64,000 bases of DNA from Tateyamaria sp. Alg231-49. GTDB lineage: Bacteria > Pseudomonadota > Alphaproteobacteria > Rhodobacterales > Rhodobacteraceae. Positions 41,857-50,770 of the stretch are shown piece after piece (position 1 is the first letter of the stretch; the number at the start of each line of letters is the position of its first letter). Below the pieces are notes generated by a model. That model worked only from the letters and a program-made list of their open reading frames with translations. It did no database searches and was not told where the DNA came from. A program made the translations under genes and the position numbers. The stretch is from the NCBI RefSeq assembly GCF_900143535.1, contig NZ_FRFA01000013.1:45794-109793 (forward strand). Direction: 5' to 3'.

Positions 41857-42926
41857 TGTACAGACACTTCCCCCAACAGATCAAAGGTGGTTATCGTCAT
41901 TGTCTCGACTGAATAGGCCGACACGATTTGGTTACGAGCGGCGTGCGATAACCGGGCCACATCGGTGTCTGTAAGCGCTGCCAACGCGGCCGCACCCTCG
42001 CTCGCATCAGTATATAGTCGCCCTGTCTCATTGTCGCGGACTAGATCTCGATTGCCCGATACATCGGTGACCACAGGGCAAAGACCTTCAGACATTGCCT
42101 CCTGCACTGCCAACGGCATGCCTTCCCAGCGCGATGATGACAAGAATACATGGGCCTGAGCCATAAAAGGCCGCGCCGAGGGCACTCCACCTTGCAGCTC
42201 GACCTCGTCTCCCAAACCCTCAGCTTGTACCCGTTTGCGAATTTCATCAAATCGCGCCCCGGTGCCCAGCACGACCATGTGAAATTCGCGCCTACCTTTT
42301 AGAGCTATGGCTACATCGAGCATCAGATCTGGGTTTTTCTGATAGTCATAGCGCGAAACCGACAAGATCTTAAGTGGTGCACCTTTCTTAAGGACGGGTG
42401 CGTTGGCTTTCGCTGGTACAACCACGCCATTTACGATGGTGCGCAGCTTTGCTGGAGGTATCAGATGTGCAGCGGTTATGGCTTGTGCTTCAGTGTCAGA
42501 GACACAGATCGCCGAGGCAGTCCACATGCCGAGAACTTTTTCCAGACCCAAGTAAATGGCTTTTTTCGCAGCGCCGTATTCGCCCACATGCAGACCATGA
42601 AACGTGTGCACAGCTTTTGCCTTTGTCAGCAGCGCGAGCAAACGTCCGTAAAGTCCCGCTCCCTTACCGTGGGAGTGGACCACTTCGATTCCTTCGTGCC
42701 GGATCAGCCGGACTAAGGAGAAAAGCGCAGATATGGTAAATTTGCGGTGAGGGATCGTAGTTATTCGGTCGGCTCCCAATAGTTCCGTGTATCGGGAATG
42801 ATAAGGATCATCCTCTGGACAGCCTACCCAGATTTCCGCCGATTCCGGTCGATTGTCCAACAGCTGGAACAAATGTTCTGGTCCACCACCCAGATCAGCC
42901 CGAACAGTCAGCATCAGGACGTTCAT
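41853..42926 (-). CDS. GT4 family glycosyltransferase, 357 aa
   Basis: The N-terminal acceptor domain starts MNVLMLTVRADLGGGPEHL with VVHSHGKGAGLYGRLLA. The C-terminal donor domain has ILSVSRYDYQKNPDLML and FLSSSRWEGMPLAVQEAMS, the GT4 EX7E-type region. It adds one sugar to the lipid-linked repeat unit in the cytoplasm. It is ATGA-coupled to the genes on both sides. The donor sugar is not determinable. Confidence 0.88.
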   Translation of the reverse strand: MNVLMLTVRADLGGGPEHLFQLLDNRPESAEIWVGCPEDDPYHSRYTELLGADRITTIPHRKFTISALFSLVRLIRHEGIEVVHSHGKGAGLYGRLLALLTKAKAVHTFHGLHVGEYGAAKKAIYLGLEKVLGMWTASAICVSDTEAQAITAAHLIPPAKLRTIVNGVVVPAKANAPVLKKGAPLKILSVSRYDYQKNPDLMLDVAIALKGRREFHMVVLGTGARFDEIRKRVQAEGLGDEVELQGGVPSARPFMAQAHVFLSSSRWEGMPLAVQEAMSEGLCPVVTDVSGNRDLVRDNETGRLYTDASEGAAALAALTDTDVARLSHAARNQIVSAYSVETMTITTFDLLGEVSVQ

Positions 42927-44026
42927 ACCCGCGTGCCTTTTGCCGCCATTGCGGCATCGATCGCGGATTTTATTTTCGCTTTGAAGACATCGCCGTGGAA
43001 ATTCGCGGCGTGGGCACGGATGATCTCAGGTTGGTCAAGTAGACTTGGATGGGATTCCAGTGCGTCTATTGCCGCGTTCAACGCTTCGGGAGTTTGTCTG
43101 TCAAAAAACACACCCGTTTTACCGGGCACAACATAATCCAGCGCGCCGCCTCGGCCATATGCCACCACAGGCCGCCCACAGGCCATGACCTCTAATGGTA
43201 CAATGCCAAAATCCTCCTCTCCGGGAAAAATCAGCGCGCGGGCCTTAGCGAACTCTTCTTTGAGCTGTTCAAAGGACACCCGCCCCAAAATACGCACATT
43301 GGCTCCCGCCTGTGCCTTGAGCTTTTCGAGGACCTCGCCATCCCCCACCACCGTGAGTTTGCGGTTCGAACGGGTAAAAGCCTCGATTGCCAAGTCGGGG
43401 CGCTTGTAACTCACCAGCTCGCCCGCCATCAGATAATGATCGCCGACGCTGCCGCTCACAAAGTCATCGATGGCCACGGGAGGGGCGATCACTTCCGCTT
43501 CGCGGCGGTAATAGCTATTGATCCGCTGAGCGGTAAAGCTGGAATTAGCAACGAAGTGATCCACCCGCGCGGCCGAGGTCACATCCCAGATTCGCAAGTG
43601 ATGGGCGAGTAAGGGCATTATTGCGCGCGTCAATCGCCCAGCTGTGTTTCTATAGACGTGGTAGTGATCCCAGATGTAGCGCATCGGCGTGTGACAATAG
43701 CAGACATGGGTGGCATCGGGACGGGGGATGATTCCCTTAGCTGGCCCACTCTCTGATGAGATAATTAAATCGAATTCCGACATATCCACCTGCTCCAGTG
43801 CTCGGGGCATCAAGGGCAGATATTTCTGATAGTGCCTTTTGGCGCCGGGTAGGCGGCCAACGAAGGTCTCCCGCACCTCCCGACCTTCGGTCAAGGTTTT
43901 GACTGCTTCCGGATCATGCACATGAGTGATTAAAGTGGCATCCGGGTACAGCTCGAGGAGTTTTTCGATTACCTTCTCGCCGCCACGCAAGCCAACCAGC
44001 CAATAATGAACTATTGCAACCTTCAC
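42923..44026 (-). CDS. GT4 family glycosyltransferase (WbaZ-like), 367 aa
   Basis: The mature-looking start VKVAIVHYWLVGLRGGEKVI favours the GTG at 44026, preceded by GAGAAG; the frame open up to 44140 adds 38 unlikely residues. VCYCHTPMRYIWDHYHVYR is typical of mannosyl- or rhamnosyltransferases of the WbaZ type. AGELVSYKRPDLAIEAF and GEEDFGIVPLEVMACGRPVV form the donor site. It is first gene of the unit with the second GT4 and the polymerase. A mannosyl donor would fit the nearby manC but is unproven. Confidence 0.88.
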   Translation of the reverse strand: MKVAIVHYWLVGLRGGEKVIEKLLELYPDATLITHVHDPEAVKTLTEGREVRETFVGRLPGAKRHYQKYLPLMPRALEQVDMSEFDLIISSESGPAKGIIPRPDATHVCYCHTPMRYIWDHYHVYRNTAGRLTRAIMPLLAHHLRIWDVTSAARVDHFVANSSFTAQRINSYYRREAEVIAPPVAIDDFVSGSVGDHYLMAGELVSYKRPDLAIEAFTRSNRKLTVVGDGEVLEKLKAQAGANVRILGRVSFEQLKEEFAKARALIFPGEEDFGIVPLEVMACGRPVVAYGRGGALDYVVPGKTGVFFDRQTPEALNAAIDALESHPSLLDQPEIIRAHAANFHGDVFKAKIKSAIDAAMAAKGTRV

Positions 44027-44216
44027 ATCACTTCTCAAATTTGAACTCGAACAAAGTCCGACCATTGCTCTGGAGCAAGCTTTTGCAGTGAGGCGCCTTG
44101 ACTTGCGACTATCGAGTGATACCAGACTATTGGCACCCAAAAAACAGCAAAGACACGTTTGGGATTAACAAGTTGCTTGAGTTGGGGTCAATTCGGTTGC
44201 GAAAGGCAAAGGCCCT

Positions 44217-45539
44217 ATGTCTCAACGTGCGAGCGGTTCTATTCTCAAACGGCTCATCAAAGGGGGCGCCGCTGCCCTGCTCGTTAAAGTAGCGTCCGCT
44301 GTTCTGTCATTTGTGATGTTCATCTTCATTGCGCGTGGCATGAGTCCTGAAAGTTTTGCTTTGTTTGGGTTTGGGTTTTCGGCCGCAACCTTGATCGTTT
44401 TGGGTGGGTCCGTGGGGCAGCGAAAAGCGACATTGCGCTTTGTGCCTATTTACCAAGAAAGGGACGACCAAGCGTCACAAAGAGGCCAAGTGCGGCGAGG
44501 CTACATCACTGTAACTTTTGGTTGCTTGGTCTTGGGTTTGCTTTTTGTAGGCTTGTCCAACCTTTTTGCCAGCCTGACTGGCGGTGCATATGCCTGGTCT
44601 GTCGCGTTCTTTGCGCTTGTCCTGGGGCTGGCGGAGTATCAGGCCCACGTATTGCGCAGCCACGGTAAGATCGTTCTGGCTTTTGCGCCGCGCGAGGTGA
44701 TCTGGAGGGCGGCTGTAACGGGGCTTTTTGCTATTCCCGCGTTTAGTCTGGCGCCGCCAATCGACGTGACGATCGGATTTGGCATCATCGCTATTATCTT
44801 GCTCGGTTTGACTTTGTTGCAGGGGCGGATCCATCCGTCGACTCGGCCGCAAGCATTGATCTCAGACGCGGTTGACATGACTGATCAACCTCTCTGGCTG
44901 CGATCTGGCTTAATTTTCTGTGGCACAGGTCTTTTGCGGGCAGCCACTCCAAATGTGGCTATGTTGCTTATTGGTGTGATGTTGCCCCAAGAAGGCGGTG
45001 CATTCTTTGCTGCGCTCCGCTTGGCGATGGTTGTAAATCTTGTCGAGGTCGCGTCGCACATGTTGGCCATGCCAATGCTCTCTGCGGCACATGAGCGTGG
45101 TGACAAAACTTCTGTTCATTCAATCAGCCGGTTTGTCGCGGTGGCTACTGCTGTCCCGGCATTGGCATTTTTCCTGTTTTTACTGTTTGCCGGAGATTGG
45201 GCGCTTGGCCTCTACGCAGCTGAGTTTTCCCATGCGCAATCGGTACTTGTGCTGATCGCCGGGGGGCATCTCTTTAAGTGTTTGTGCGGCCCGGGCGCAG
45301 CTTTGTTGCAGATGATGGGGCAGGAGGCCCAATTCCTGCGGCTGGCATTGTTCGTCAGCGGGTCTGTTCTGCTCAGCCTTGTGCCGTTGATCTGGATGTT
45401 TGGTCTGTATGGTGCAGCACTGGCGACGGGGTTAGAACTGGCGCTCATAGGTGGATTGGCGTGTTGGGTGGCGCGTCGTAAGCTGGGCGTGGACTCCAGT
45501 ATTTTGGGTCTGTTCAGAGCTATAGAATCCGCGCCGTGA
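44217..45539 (+). CDS. wzx: Wzx-like polysaccharide flippase, 440 aa
   Basis: It has twelve or more hydrophobic helices and the family-typical start (LIKGGAAALLVKVASAVLSF, FIARGMSPESFALFGF). It moves undecaprenyl-linked repeat units across the inner membrane. It is intact, in contrast to the fragment at 30250. It heads a plus-strand unit whose next gene overlaps its stop (GTGA), followed by the sulfotransferase-like genes. Divergent from the GT4 unit, with a 190-bp shared upstream region. Confidence 0.88.
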   Translation: MSQRASGSILKRLIKGGAAALLVKVASAVLSFVMFIFIARGMSPESFALFGFGFSAATLIVLGGSVGQRKATLRFVPIYQERDDQASQRGQVRRGYITVTFGCLVLGLLFVGLSNLFASLTGGAYAWSVAFFALVLGLAEYQAHVLRSHGKIVLAFAPREVIWRAAVTGLFAIPAFSLAPPIDVTIGFGIIAIILLGLTLLQGRIHPSTRPQALISDAVDMTDQPLWLRSGLIFCGTGLLRAATPNVAMLLIGVMLPQEGGAFFAALRLAMVVNLVEVASHMLAMPMLSAAHERGDKTSVHSISRFVAVATAVPALAFFLFLLFAGDWALGLYAAEFSHAQSVLVLIAGGHLFKCLCGPGAALLQMMGQEAQFLRLALFVSGSVLLSLVPLIWMFGLYGAALATGLELALIGGLACWVARRKLGVDSSILGLFRAIESAP

Positions 45540-46519
45540 CCAAAGTCCCTCCGAAATTCTATAGAACTCCAGAGATAGGCCAATCCGATTGGTGTTGGGA
45601 TGCACGTAACACGGCCCGAGTGATGATTAAGGAGGCGAAGCTTGCGCTCACACGCCGAGCAAAGCTCCTCAATCGCCCTATTGCGGTGCTCTTTGAGCCG
45701 CGCAGTGGGTCAACCTGCCTTATCGAAATGATGGCACGAGTCAGCCCGGTTGTGGTGATCGAGGATCCATTGACTAAGCGCAACGCGCCATTCTATTCAC
45801 GGTTCTATCACCAACCGTTAATGCGGTTGTATTTCACCGATACCGAGATGAACGGTAACCGACCGCTGCTAGATGATGTCTTTGCGCTTAAGCATGCGGC
45901 TAGCATGGACATGGCTAGCAGTGGTCTGGCACAAGACGGACATACTCCAGTTTTTGAAAACCCCAACACACCACGGTCAGCTAATTGGTATGCTCGGACC
46001 TACAATGCCCATTTGGTAGCCTTGATTCGACATCCAATTCAGACAATCCGGTACCAGATGCGCTATTTCCGGATGCCAATCGTGGCTCATCATTCGGCCG
46101 CCCATCCATATGTACGCGAACGCCTATCTCCCAAGGCGTTCGGCGCATTGGGAGCAGCCGTGGCCGGCGGTGATGAGTTTCGGATGCGTATGGCACAGAT
46201 GTTTGTCCGGTATTTACCTCTGATCGAAGGTTGGCCGGGGCAAGGAGTAGTGGTCAGCTATGAAAGTGTCGTGGCGGATGATTTGAGTGAGCTTGAGTTT
46301 CTGGCCGAACTTGATCCCGACTGGCAAACCAAGCTGCGTTCTGAACGGGATCGGCCGCCACGATCGACCGTGAGTACAACCCAAGGAACCTTTCGCACTG
46401 GAGTGGCGGAGTTTAGCGACAAGGAGCGGGCCTGCCTGGCACAGATGGTCAAAGCGTTTGATGAGCACCTGGGGCTACATTCCAAAATGAGCCCAGGACG
46501 ACAAAGAGACGCGCAATGA
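45536..46519 (+). CDS. sulfotransferase-like protein 1 of the exopolysaccharide cluster, 327 aa
   Basis: VLFEPRSGSTCLIEMMA is a PSB-type loop, and LVALIRHPIQTIRYQMR corresponds to the 3'-phosphate-binding segment with its R-x-P. It starts at GTG 45536, overlapping the wzx stop, and ends in ATGA with the next gene. It probably transfers sulfate from PAPS to a sugar hydroxyl of the repeat unit. It is distant in sequence from the other three in the row, so it is not a recent duplicate. Confidence 0.72.
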   Translation: MTKVPPKFYRTPEIGQSDWCWDARNTARVMIKEAKLALTRRAKLLNRPIAVLFEPRSGSTCLIEMMARVSPVVVIEDPLTKRNAPFYSRFYHQPLMRLYFTDTEMNGNRPLLDDVFALKHAASMDMASSGLAQDGHTPVFENPNTPRSANWYARTYNAHLVALIRHPIQTIRYQMRYFRMPIVAHHSAAHPYVRERLSPKAFGALGAAVAGGDEFRMRMAQMFVRYLPLIEGWPGQGVVVSYESVVADDLSELEFLAELDPDWQTKLRSERDRPPRSTVSTTQGTFRTGVAEFSDKERACLAQMVKAFDEHLGLHSKMSPGRQRDAQ

Positions 46520-47556
46520 CCATCCCAAAGCAACATGATTCTGATTCCCCAAACAAGATCACCTTTCTGATCTATTGCGCTCGATCCGGATCAACCTTTC
46601 TCGCGAATGGCATCTCCGAGCGGCGCCCCAGCGTGGTGGTTATCCCTGAAACGCGGCTGCCGCTATTGATCATATGGCGCAACGAAGACGAGATCCGCGC
46701 CATGGATGTCCCCGGGCTGCGCGCCTTTTTCGACCGAGACATGCAGCTGGACAATTTGGGCCTTTCGGAGGCACAGCTGCAGGCGCTGGCGCACGCCCAG
46801 GCAGGGCAGGGGCGCCGTGCTCTCCTTTTGGGCCTTTTTGAGGCTTACCGCAGCGCCCATGGTCTGAAGGGTTCGCATTTTCTGGTGAAGAACGCACGAG
46901 TTGTCTTTGAACAAAAGGCCCTGCGCGAGGTGCTGCCCGAGGCAGAGTTTCTCGAGATCCTCCGCGACCCGCGTGGAGTAGCAAATTCGATGATGACCAC
47001 CCGGACTGTCTATTCCTACGGCGGCCCAATGGCGGGAGGTGATCCGCTGAAGGCAGCCCGCATCTGGTTGCAGCATCGTCGGGCCATGGACCAGCTCACC
47101 GAGCCTGTGACCCAAGTGCGTTACGAAGAGGTAATGGCGAACCCGGCCACAGTAGCGCCCCTGCTTACGTTGCTCTTTGGGCCAGAAGGGAAGGGGGCTG
47201 CCCCTGCGACGGCCCAGATCGTATCAGAAAAAGAACGCTCGCTGCACAAGCTCGTGGGCAAGGAGGCGAACGCTAGCCGTCTTGATGCCTGGAAGACCAA
47301 TATCAGTGCGCGCACGGGCATGGCCATCGAGGCGCTTTTGGGTGAGGCGATGATCAAAGCTGGCTACCGGCCCCACTTCACCGCCGGTGCGGACGCTGAC
47401 GAGATCCGGGCCGCCTGTGCGTATCAGGCCAGGGTCAGCAAGTTGCTTTTGGCCAAGCACGCCGCCCGCACCGGAATCCACTGGGTACGTGAAGCTTTCA
47501 AAAGCCCGACTCAGGTGCTCTTTCGCATCGAAAACATGCGCCGCAACCCAAGGTGA
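46516..47556 (+). CDS. sulfotransferase-like protein 2, 346 aa
   Basis: FLIYCARSGSTFLANGI is the PSB loop and FLEILRDPRGVANSMM the 3'-phosphate-binding segment. It is translationally coupled (ATGA) to the gene before and 9 bp from the gene after. Its higher GC content and codon usage differ somewhat from the flanking genes at 45.5 and 47.5 kb, hinting at separate acquisition. The acceptor is unknown. Confidence 0.75.
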   Translation: MTIPKQHDSDSPNKITFLIYCARSGSTFLANGISERRPSVVVIPETRLPLLIIWRNEDEIRAMDVPGLRAFFDRDMQLDNLGLSEAQLQALAHAQAGQGRRALLLGLFEAYRSAHGLKGSHFLVKNARVVFEQKALREVLPEAEFLEILRDPRGVANSMMTTRTVYSYGGPMAGGDPLKAARIWLQHRRAMDQLTEPVTQVRYEEVMANPATVAPLLTLLFGPEGKGAAPATAQIVSEKERSLHKLVGKEANASRLDAWKTNISARTGMAIEALLGEAMIKAGYRPHFTAGADADEIRAACAYQARVSKLLLAKHAARTGIHWVREAFKSPTQVLFRIENMRRNPR

Positions 47557-47565
47557 AGGACCTAA

Positions 47566-48501
47566 ATGAAACGCTCTGCAAAGCCCAATGTCTTTCTAAT
47601 AGGCGCACCCAAATGTGGAACCACTACTGTGGTGCGCGCCCTCGAGACTCATTCGCGAATTTTTTTGCCTTATCCCAAGGAAACAGGGTTCTGGTCCCAT
47701 GATTTGGTGTCAAAGTCCGATGTGACCAATCTAACAAGCATCGATGACTATCTTGCGCTTTTTGCAAAGGCGCCGAACAGCAAGACCCATCTTCTTGATG
47801 GGTCCGTCATCCACATGTTTTCAGAAGTTGCTGTGGCGGAAATATTGAAGTTCAATCCCAATGCCCGTTTCCTGGTCATGCTGCGCAACCCTGTGGATCA
47901 GGTGCAATCGCTGCATCAAGAGCAGCGCTTTGCAATGAACGAGGACGAACCTGATTTCTGGACCGCTTGGCAATTGCAGGATGCACGGGCGAGGGGCGAA
48001 CACGTGCCTAAGCAGTGCCCCGATCCAGTGCGGTTGTCGTACGCGCGACAGGATATGTTGGGGGATCAATTGGAACGCGCCATGTCTCAGATTCCCAAAG
48101 ACCAACTTTGGGTCGGTTTTGTTGAGGATCTACAAAGGAACACTGAAGCGGTTTACGCTGAAATTCTCGCGTTTCTTGGGTTGGAGTTTGAGCCTTTGGT
48201 CGATCATGGCCCGTCTAAGTCTTCGCGGACCCATCGTTTTCCGGGCTTAGCCAATTTCTATCAATCGCCACCCGCAGCCTTTGCGCCACTTGTACGTCCG
48301 GTCAAGCATTTGCTGCGCTCGGGTGGGGCGACTCAAAAATTGGTTCGCCGCCTCCTCATCAAGGACATGAAACGCGATGTGCTTTCGTCAGAGCGACGGG
48401 CTGAATTGCATGCACTCTTTGATCCTCAAACCGCCAAAATCGAAATGCTCACTGGGCGCGATCTGTCTTCTTGGAAAGCCGCCCCCACTGCCGAAGCCTA
48501 A
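47566..48501 (+). CDS. sulfotransferase 3, 311 aa
   Basis: VFLIGAPKCGTTTVVRALE is a textbook PSB loop. FLVMLRNPVDQVQSLHQEQ is the 3'-phosphate-binding region with the conserved RNPVD, and the HSRIFLPYPKETGFWSHD segment follows as in the heparan/NodH-type family (Sulfotransfer_1/3). The next gene is a close paralogue, sharing FARNEDExDF and QDARARGE-type segments. PAPS-dependent sulfation of a sugar is very likely. Confidence 0.88.
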   Translation: MKRSAKPNVFLIGAPKCGTTTVVRALETHSRIFLPYPKETGFWSHDLVSKSDVTNLTSIDDYLALFAKAPNSKTHLLDGSVIHMFSEVAVAEILKFNPNARFLVMLRNPVDQVQSLHQEQRFAMNEDEPDFWTAWQLQDARARGEHVPKQCPDPVRLSYARQDMLGDQLERAMSQIPKDQLWVGFVEDLQRNTEAVYAEILAFLGLEFEPLVDHGPSKSSRTHRFPGLANFYQSPPAAFAPLVRPVKHLLRSGGATQKLVRRLLIKDMKRDVLSSERRAELHALFDPQTAKIEMLTGRDLSSWKAAPTAEA

Positions 48502-48511
48502 GGTCATGTCC

Positions 48512-49441
48512 ATGAAACCTAATTTTTTCATCATCGGGGCACCCAAATGCGGCACCTCGGCTTTAGCCCACTACCTTGGCGAAAATGAACAAGTGTTCAT
48601 GACAGACCCAAAGGAGCCGTTCTATTTTTCGTCCGATTATCCCGAATTAAAAAATCAGCACTTTCTGACTGACGACAGTAGCTACCTGGCGCTGTACAAG
48701 AATGCCGATCCTGCGCAACACATTGCGGTAGGAGAGGCGTCAACGAATTACCTCGCCTCCGAAGTGGCTATAGACAATGCGCTGGCAATGACCCCTGACG
48801 CCAAGTTCATCGTACTGTTACGCAATCCGGTTGAAGTCGCACATGCCTTCCACATGGAACAAGTTTTTGCGCGTAATGAAGACGAAGAAGATTTTGAAGC
48901 CGCTTGGGATCTGCAGGAAGCTCGTGCTCAGGGCCAGCGCATTCCGGACAGCTGTTTTGCCCCGCAATTCCTGATGTATCGTGATGTGGCTCGCTATCCT
49001 GAGCAAGTGGAGCGTTTCTTTGCCAAGGTACCCAAAAACCGTCGTCTGGTGCTTTTCCAGGAAGACCTCAAACGCGATACGCGCGGGTTGTATGTGAAAT
49101 CGCTCGAGTTTCTCGGCATTTCTGATGATGGTCGAACAGACTTCCCGATCATGAACGCATCGCACAAACACCGCTCCGAGTTCATCGCCAATTTAGTGTT
49201 GCGCCCCCCCAAATGGCTCCAACCGGCCGTATGGGCGTTGCGCAATTACGCGCGACGAAACAAGCCTGCCTTCATCGAGGCCGTCAAAAGCAAACTTCGA
49301 GTCAAAGCCAAGCGGGCTGATATGCCTAATGCGGTCAAGGCCAACCTATACAGTGTGTTTCACCAAGATGTGGAACGGCTAGAAGAAATTCTTGGTGTTG
49401 AGTTGCCAGATTGGAAGCAAAACGAAAGACATCCTGGCTAG
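48512..49441 (+). CDS. sulfotransferase 4, 309 aa, paralogue of 3
   Basis: FFIIGAPKCGTSALAHYLG (PSB loop), FIVLLRNPVEVAHAFHMEQ (3'-phosphate-binding segment) and FARNEDEEDFEAAWDLQEA parallel the preceding gene, so the pair arose by tandem duplication. ATG at 48512 has AAGG at optimal spacing; 48506 is an alternative. It lies 10 bp after sulfotransferase 3. Last gene of the wzx unit before an insertion-sequence scar. Confidence 0.87.
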   Translation: MKPNFFIIGAPKCGTSALAHYLGENEQVFMTDPKEPFYFSSDYPELKNQHFLTDDSSYLALYKNADPAQHIAVGEASTNYLASEVAIDNALAMTPDAKFIVLLRNPVEVAHAFHMEQVFARNEDEEDFEAAWDLQEARAQGQRIPDSCFAPQFLMYRDVARYPEQVERFFAKVPKNRRLVLFQEDLKRDTRGLYVKSLEFLGISDDGRTDFPIMNASHKHRSEFIANLVLRPPKWLQPAVWALRNYARRNKPAFIEAVKSKLRVKAKRADMPNAVKANLYSVFHQDVERLEEILGVELPDWKQNERHPG

Positions 49442-49452
49442 TCCGTATTTTC

Positions 49453-49641
49453 CTATAAAGCTTCGGTGTCGTTGTTTTGCTGTCCGTTGTTAGGGGTGAA
49501 GTGAGCCAGTGTGCTGTTGTTCGTGTGCCGACGCATCGAATTATAGAACCGCTTGATGCTATCGAACGCATGCGTTCGGGCTTGCTCGTGTTCTCGATGT
49601 TTACTCGATCTGGTCTTTGGGCGCACCATGCCCTGAAACAA
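49453..49641 (-). mobile_element. IS3-family transposase remnant (OrfB C-terminus)
   Basis: The minus-strand product ARTHAFDSIKRFYNSMRRHT followed by LAHFTP matches the end of IS3-family OrfB (typically FDYIERFYNxxRRHS-LGYLSP). The rest of the transposase is missing. The following 49642-49866 holds nothing recognisable. Confidence 0.6.
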
Positions 49642-49866
49642 TGTCTAGCATTGGAGAACGAACGGAGCTGGCCCGATGAATACTCTCGAGCGCCGAATTG
49701 GCTATTCATCCAGCAATGATATCAGTTCAAAAACCAAATCCATTATTTAAAGGGGTCAAGACCTAATACGCGCCTGCAAAGATTAAGGGGTGACTTACGA
49801 ACAGTGACGGGGCCCCCTACAAAAAGAAACCCTGTTTACATTGGAAATGTAAGGTCTGTCTGTATG

Positions 49867-50484
49867 TCAGGCCACGTTGCGACGGCGGCTAAAGAGACCC
49901 AAACCAGCAAAGGCCATGAGCGCCATCGGCAAACTAGCCGGCAACGGGACGGCGCTGAGCGATGTGGCCGACAGTTGGGCTGGAATTGCGCTAACTGTTA
50001 TTTGGTTGACGCGGATGCCACTGCCCGATGTGTGGTTAATTGTAAACTTGTCTCCGAACAAGTTCAGGTTTGAGAAGGTTACAAGCGAATGACCTCCAGA
50101 CCCATCACCAGAAGCTGAATAGGAACCAAGTATGTTTGAGTCCCCATCCCGAATGTCAAACCCTTCAGACCCGTCTCCGTGTTCGAAAAAAACGCCCGCA
50201 GAAAGATTCACTATCGCAGAAAATTCAAACGTCAGAACCTGGCTCGATGACTCAATCCGGTTACTTCCGTCGCCTGTTATACCAATTCCGTGTGAGTTTC
50301 GATGGATGTCGCCGCCATTGCTTGAGACATCCAGTGTAATCCCATCTAGTGCGAAAACTTCAGTCGACCCGAGGTTTGCGAGGGCCCCGGTGAAATCAAA
50401 CACCGTTGCGGCGATCGCCCCGCTGGACATCGCCCCCACAGCTAGCACTGCGCAAAAGGTCGCTTTTATGGAACGTTTAAACAT
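49867..50484 (-). CDS. VPLPA-CTERM exported protein, about 205 aa
   Basis: An N-terminal signal peptide (ATFCAVLAVGAMSSGAIA) is followed by a beta-rich, Ser/Gly/Asp-rich domain (VFDFTGALANLG, DGSEGFDIRDGDSN). The C-terminus VPLPASLPMALMAFAGLG ending in SRRR is a VPLPA-CTERM sorting signal. The family is recognised by exosortases and tends to accompany exopolysaccharide loci. No exosortase is in the window. Two tandem ATGs (50487, 50484) are possible starts. Confidence 0.8.
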   Translation of the reverse strand: MFKRSIKATFCAVLAVGAMSSGAIAATVFDFTGALANLGSTEVFALDGITLDVSSNGGDIHRNSHGIGITGDGSNRIESSSQVLTFEFSAIVNLSAGVFFEHGDGSEGFDIRDGDSNILGSYSASGDGSGGHSLVTFSNLNLFGDKFTINHTSGSGIRVNQITVSAIPAQLSATSLSAVPLPASLPMALMAFAGLGLFSRRRNVA

Positions 50485-50750
50485 CATTTTTTACCTTACA
50501 TTCGGGCGGCAACTTTACTTTGCACTCTGTCAGTGCAATTTCCACTACCCTTTTCTACGCGTTCACGACCCCGTTTTGCAAGGTCAATCGGCAAAGGCTT
50601 GCTGAATACTTTGTTTTGTTACTTTTTCAAAAGACCTGCATCGGGGATGCCCGTCGCGTTTTTTCTTGCGACGCCCATCAGCAACATCCTGCCAAGTTGA
50701 TAAGGCACGTTTTTTGATCAGCATCGGAAAAGTCGTCAACGCGAAAGCGT

Positions 50751-50758
50751 CGCTATCA
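50751..50758. repeat. target-site duplication, left copy (IS66)
   Basis: CGCTATCA directly precedes the left end of the IS66 element and recurs exactly at 53155-53162. An 8-bp duplication is standard for IS66. Confidence 0.85.
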
Positions 50759-50770
50759 GTAAGCGTTGCT

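Noticed and set aside
49335..49709. 124-residue minus-strand frame overlapping the end of sulfotransferase 4
   Set aside because: It overlaps a good gene, and the better-supported reading in this interval is the IS3-family remnant in another frame.
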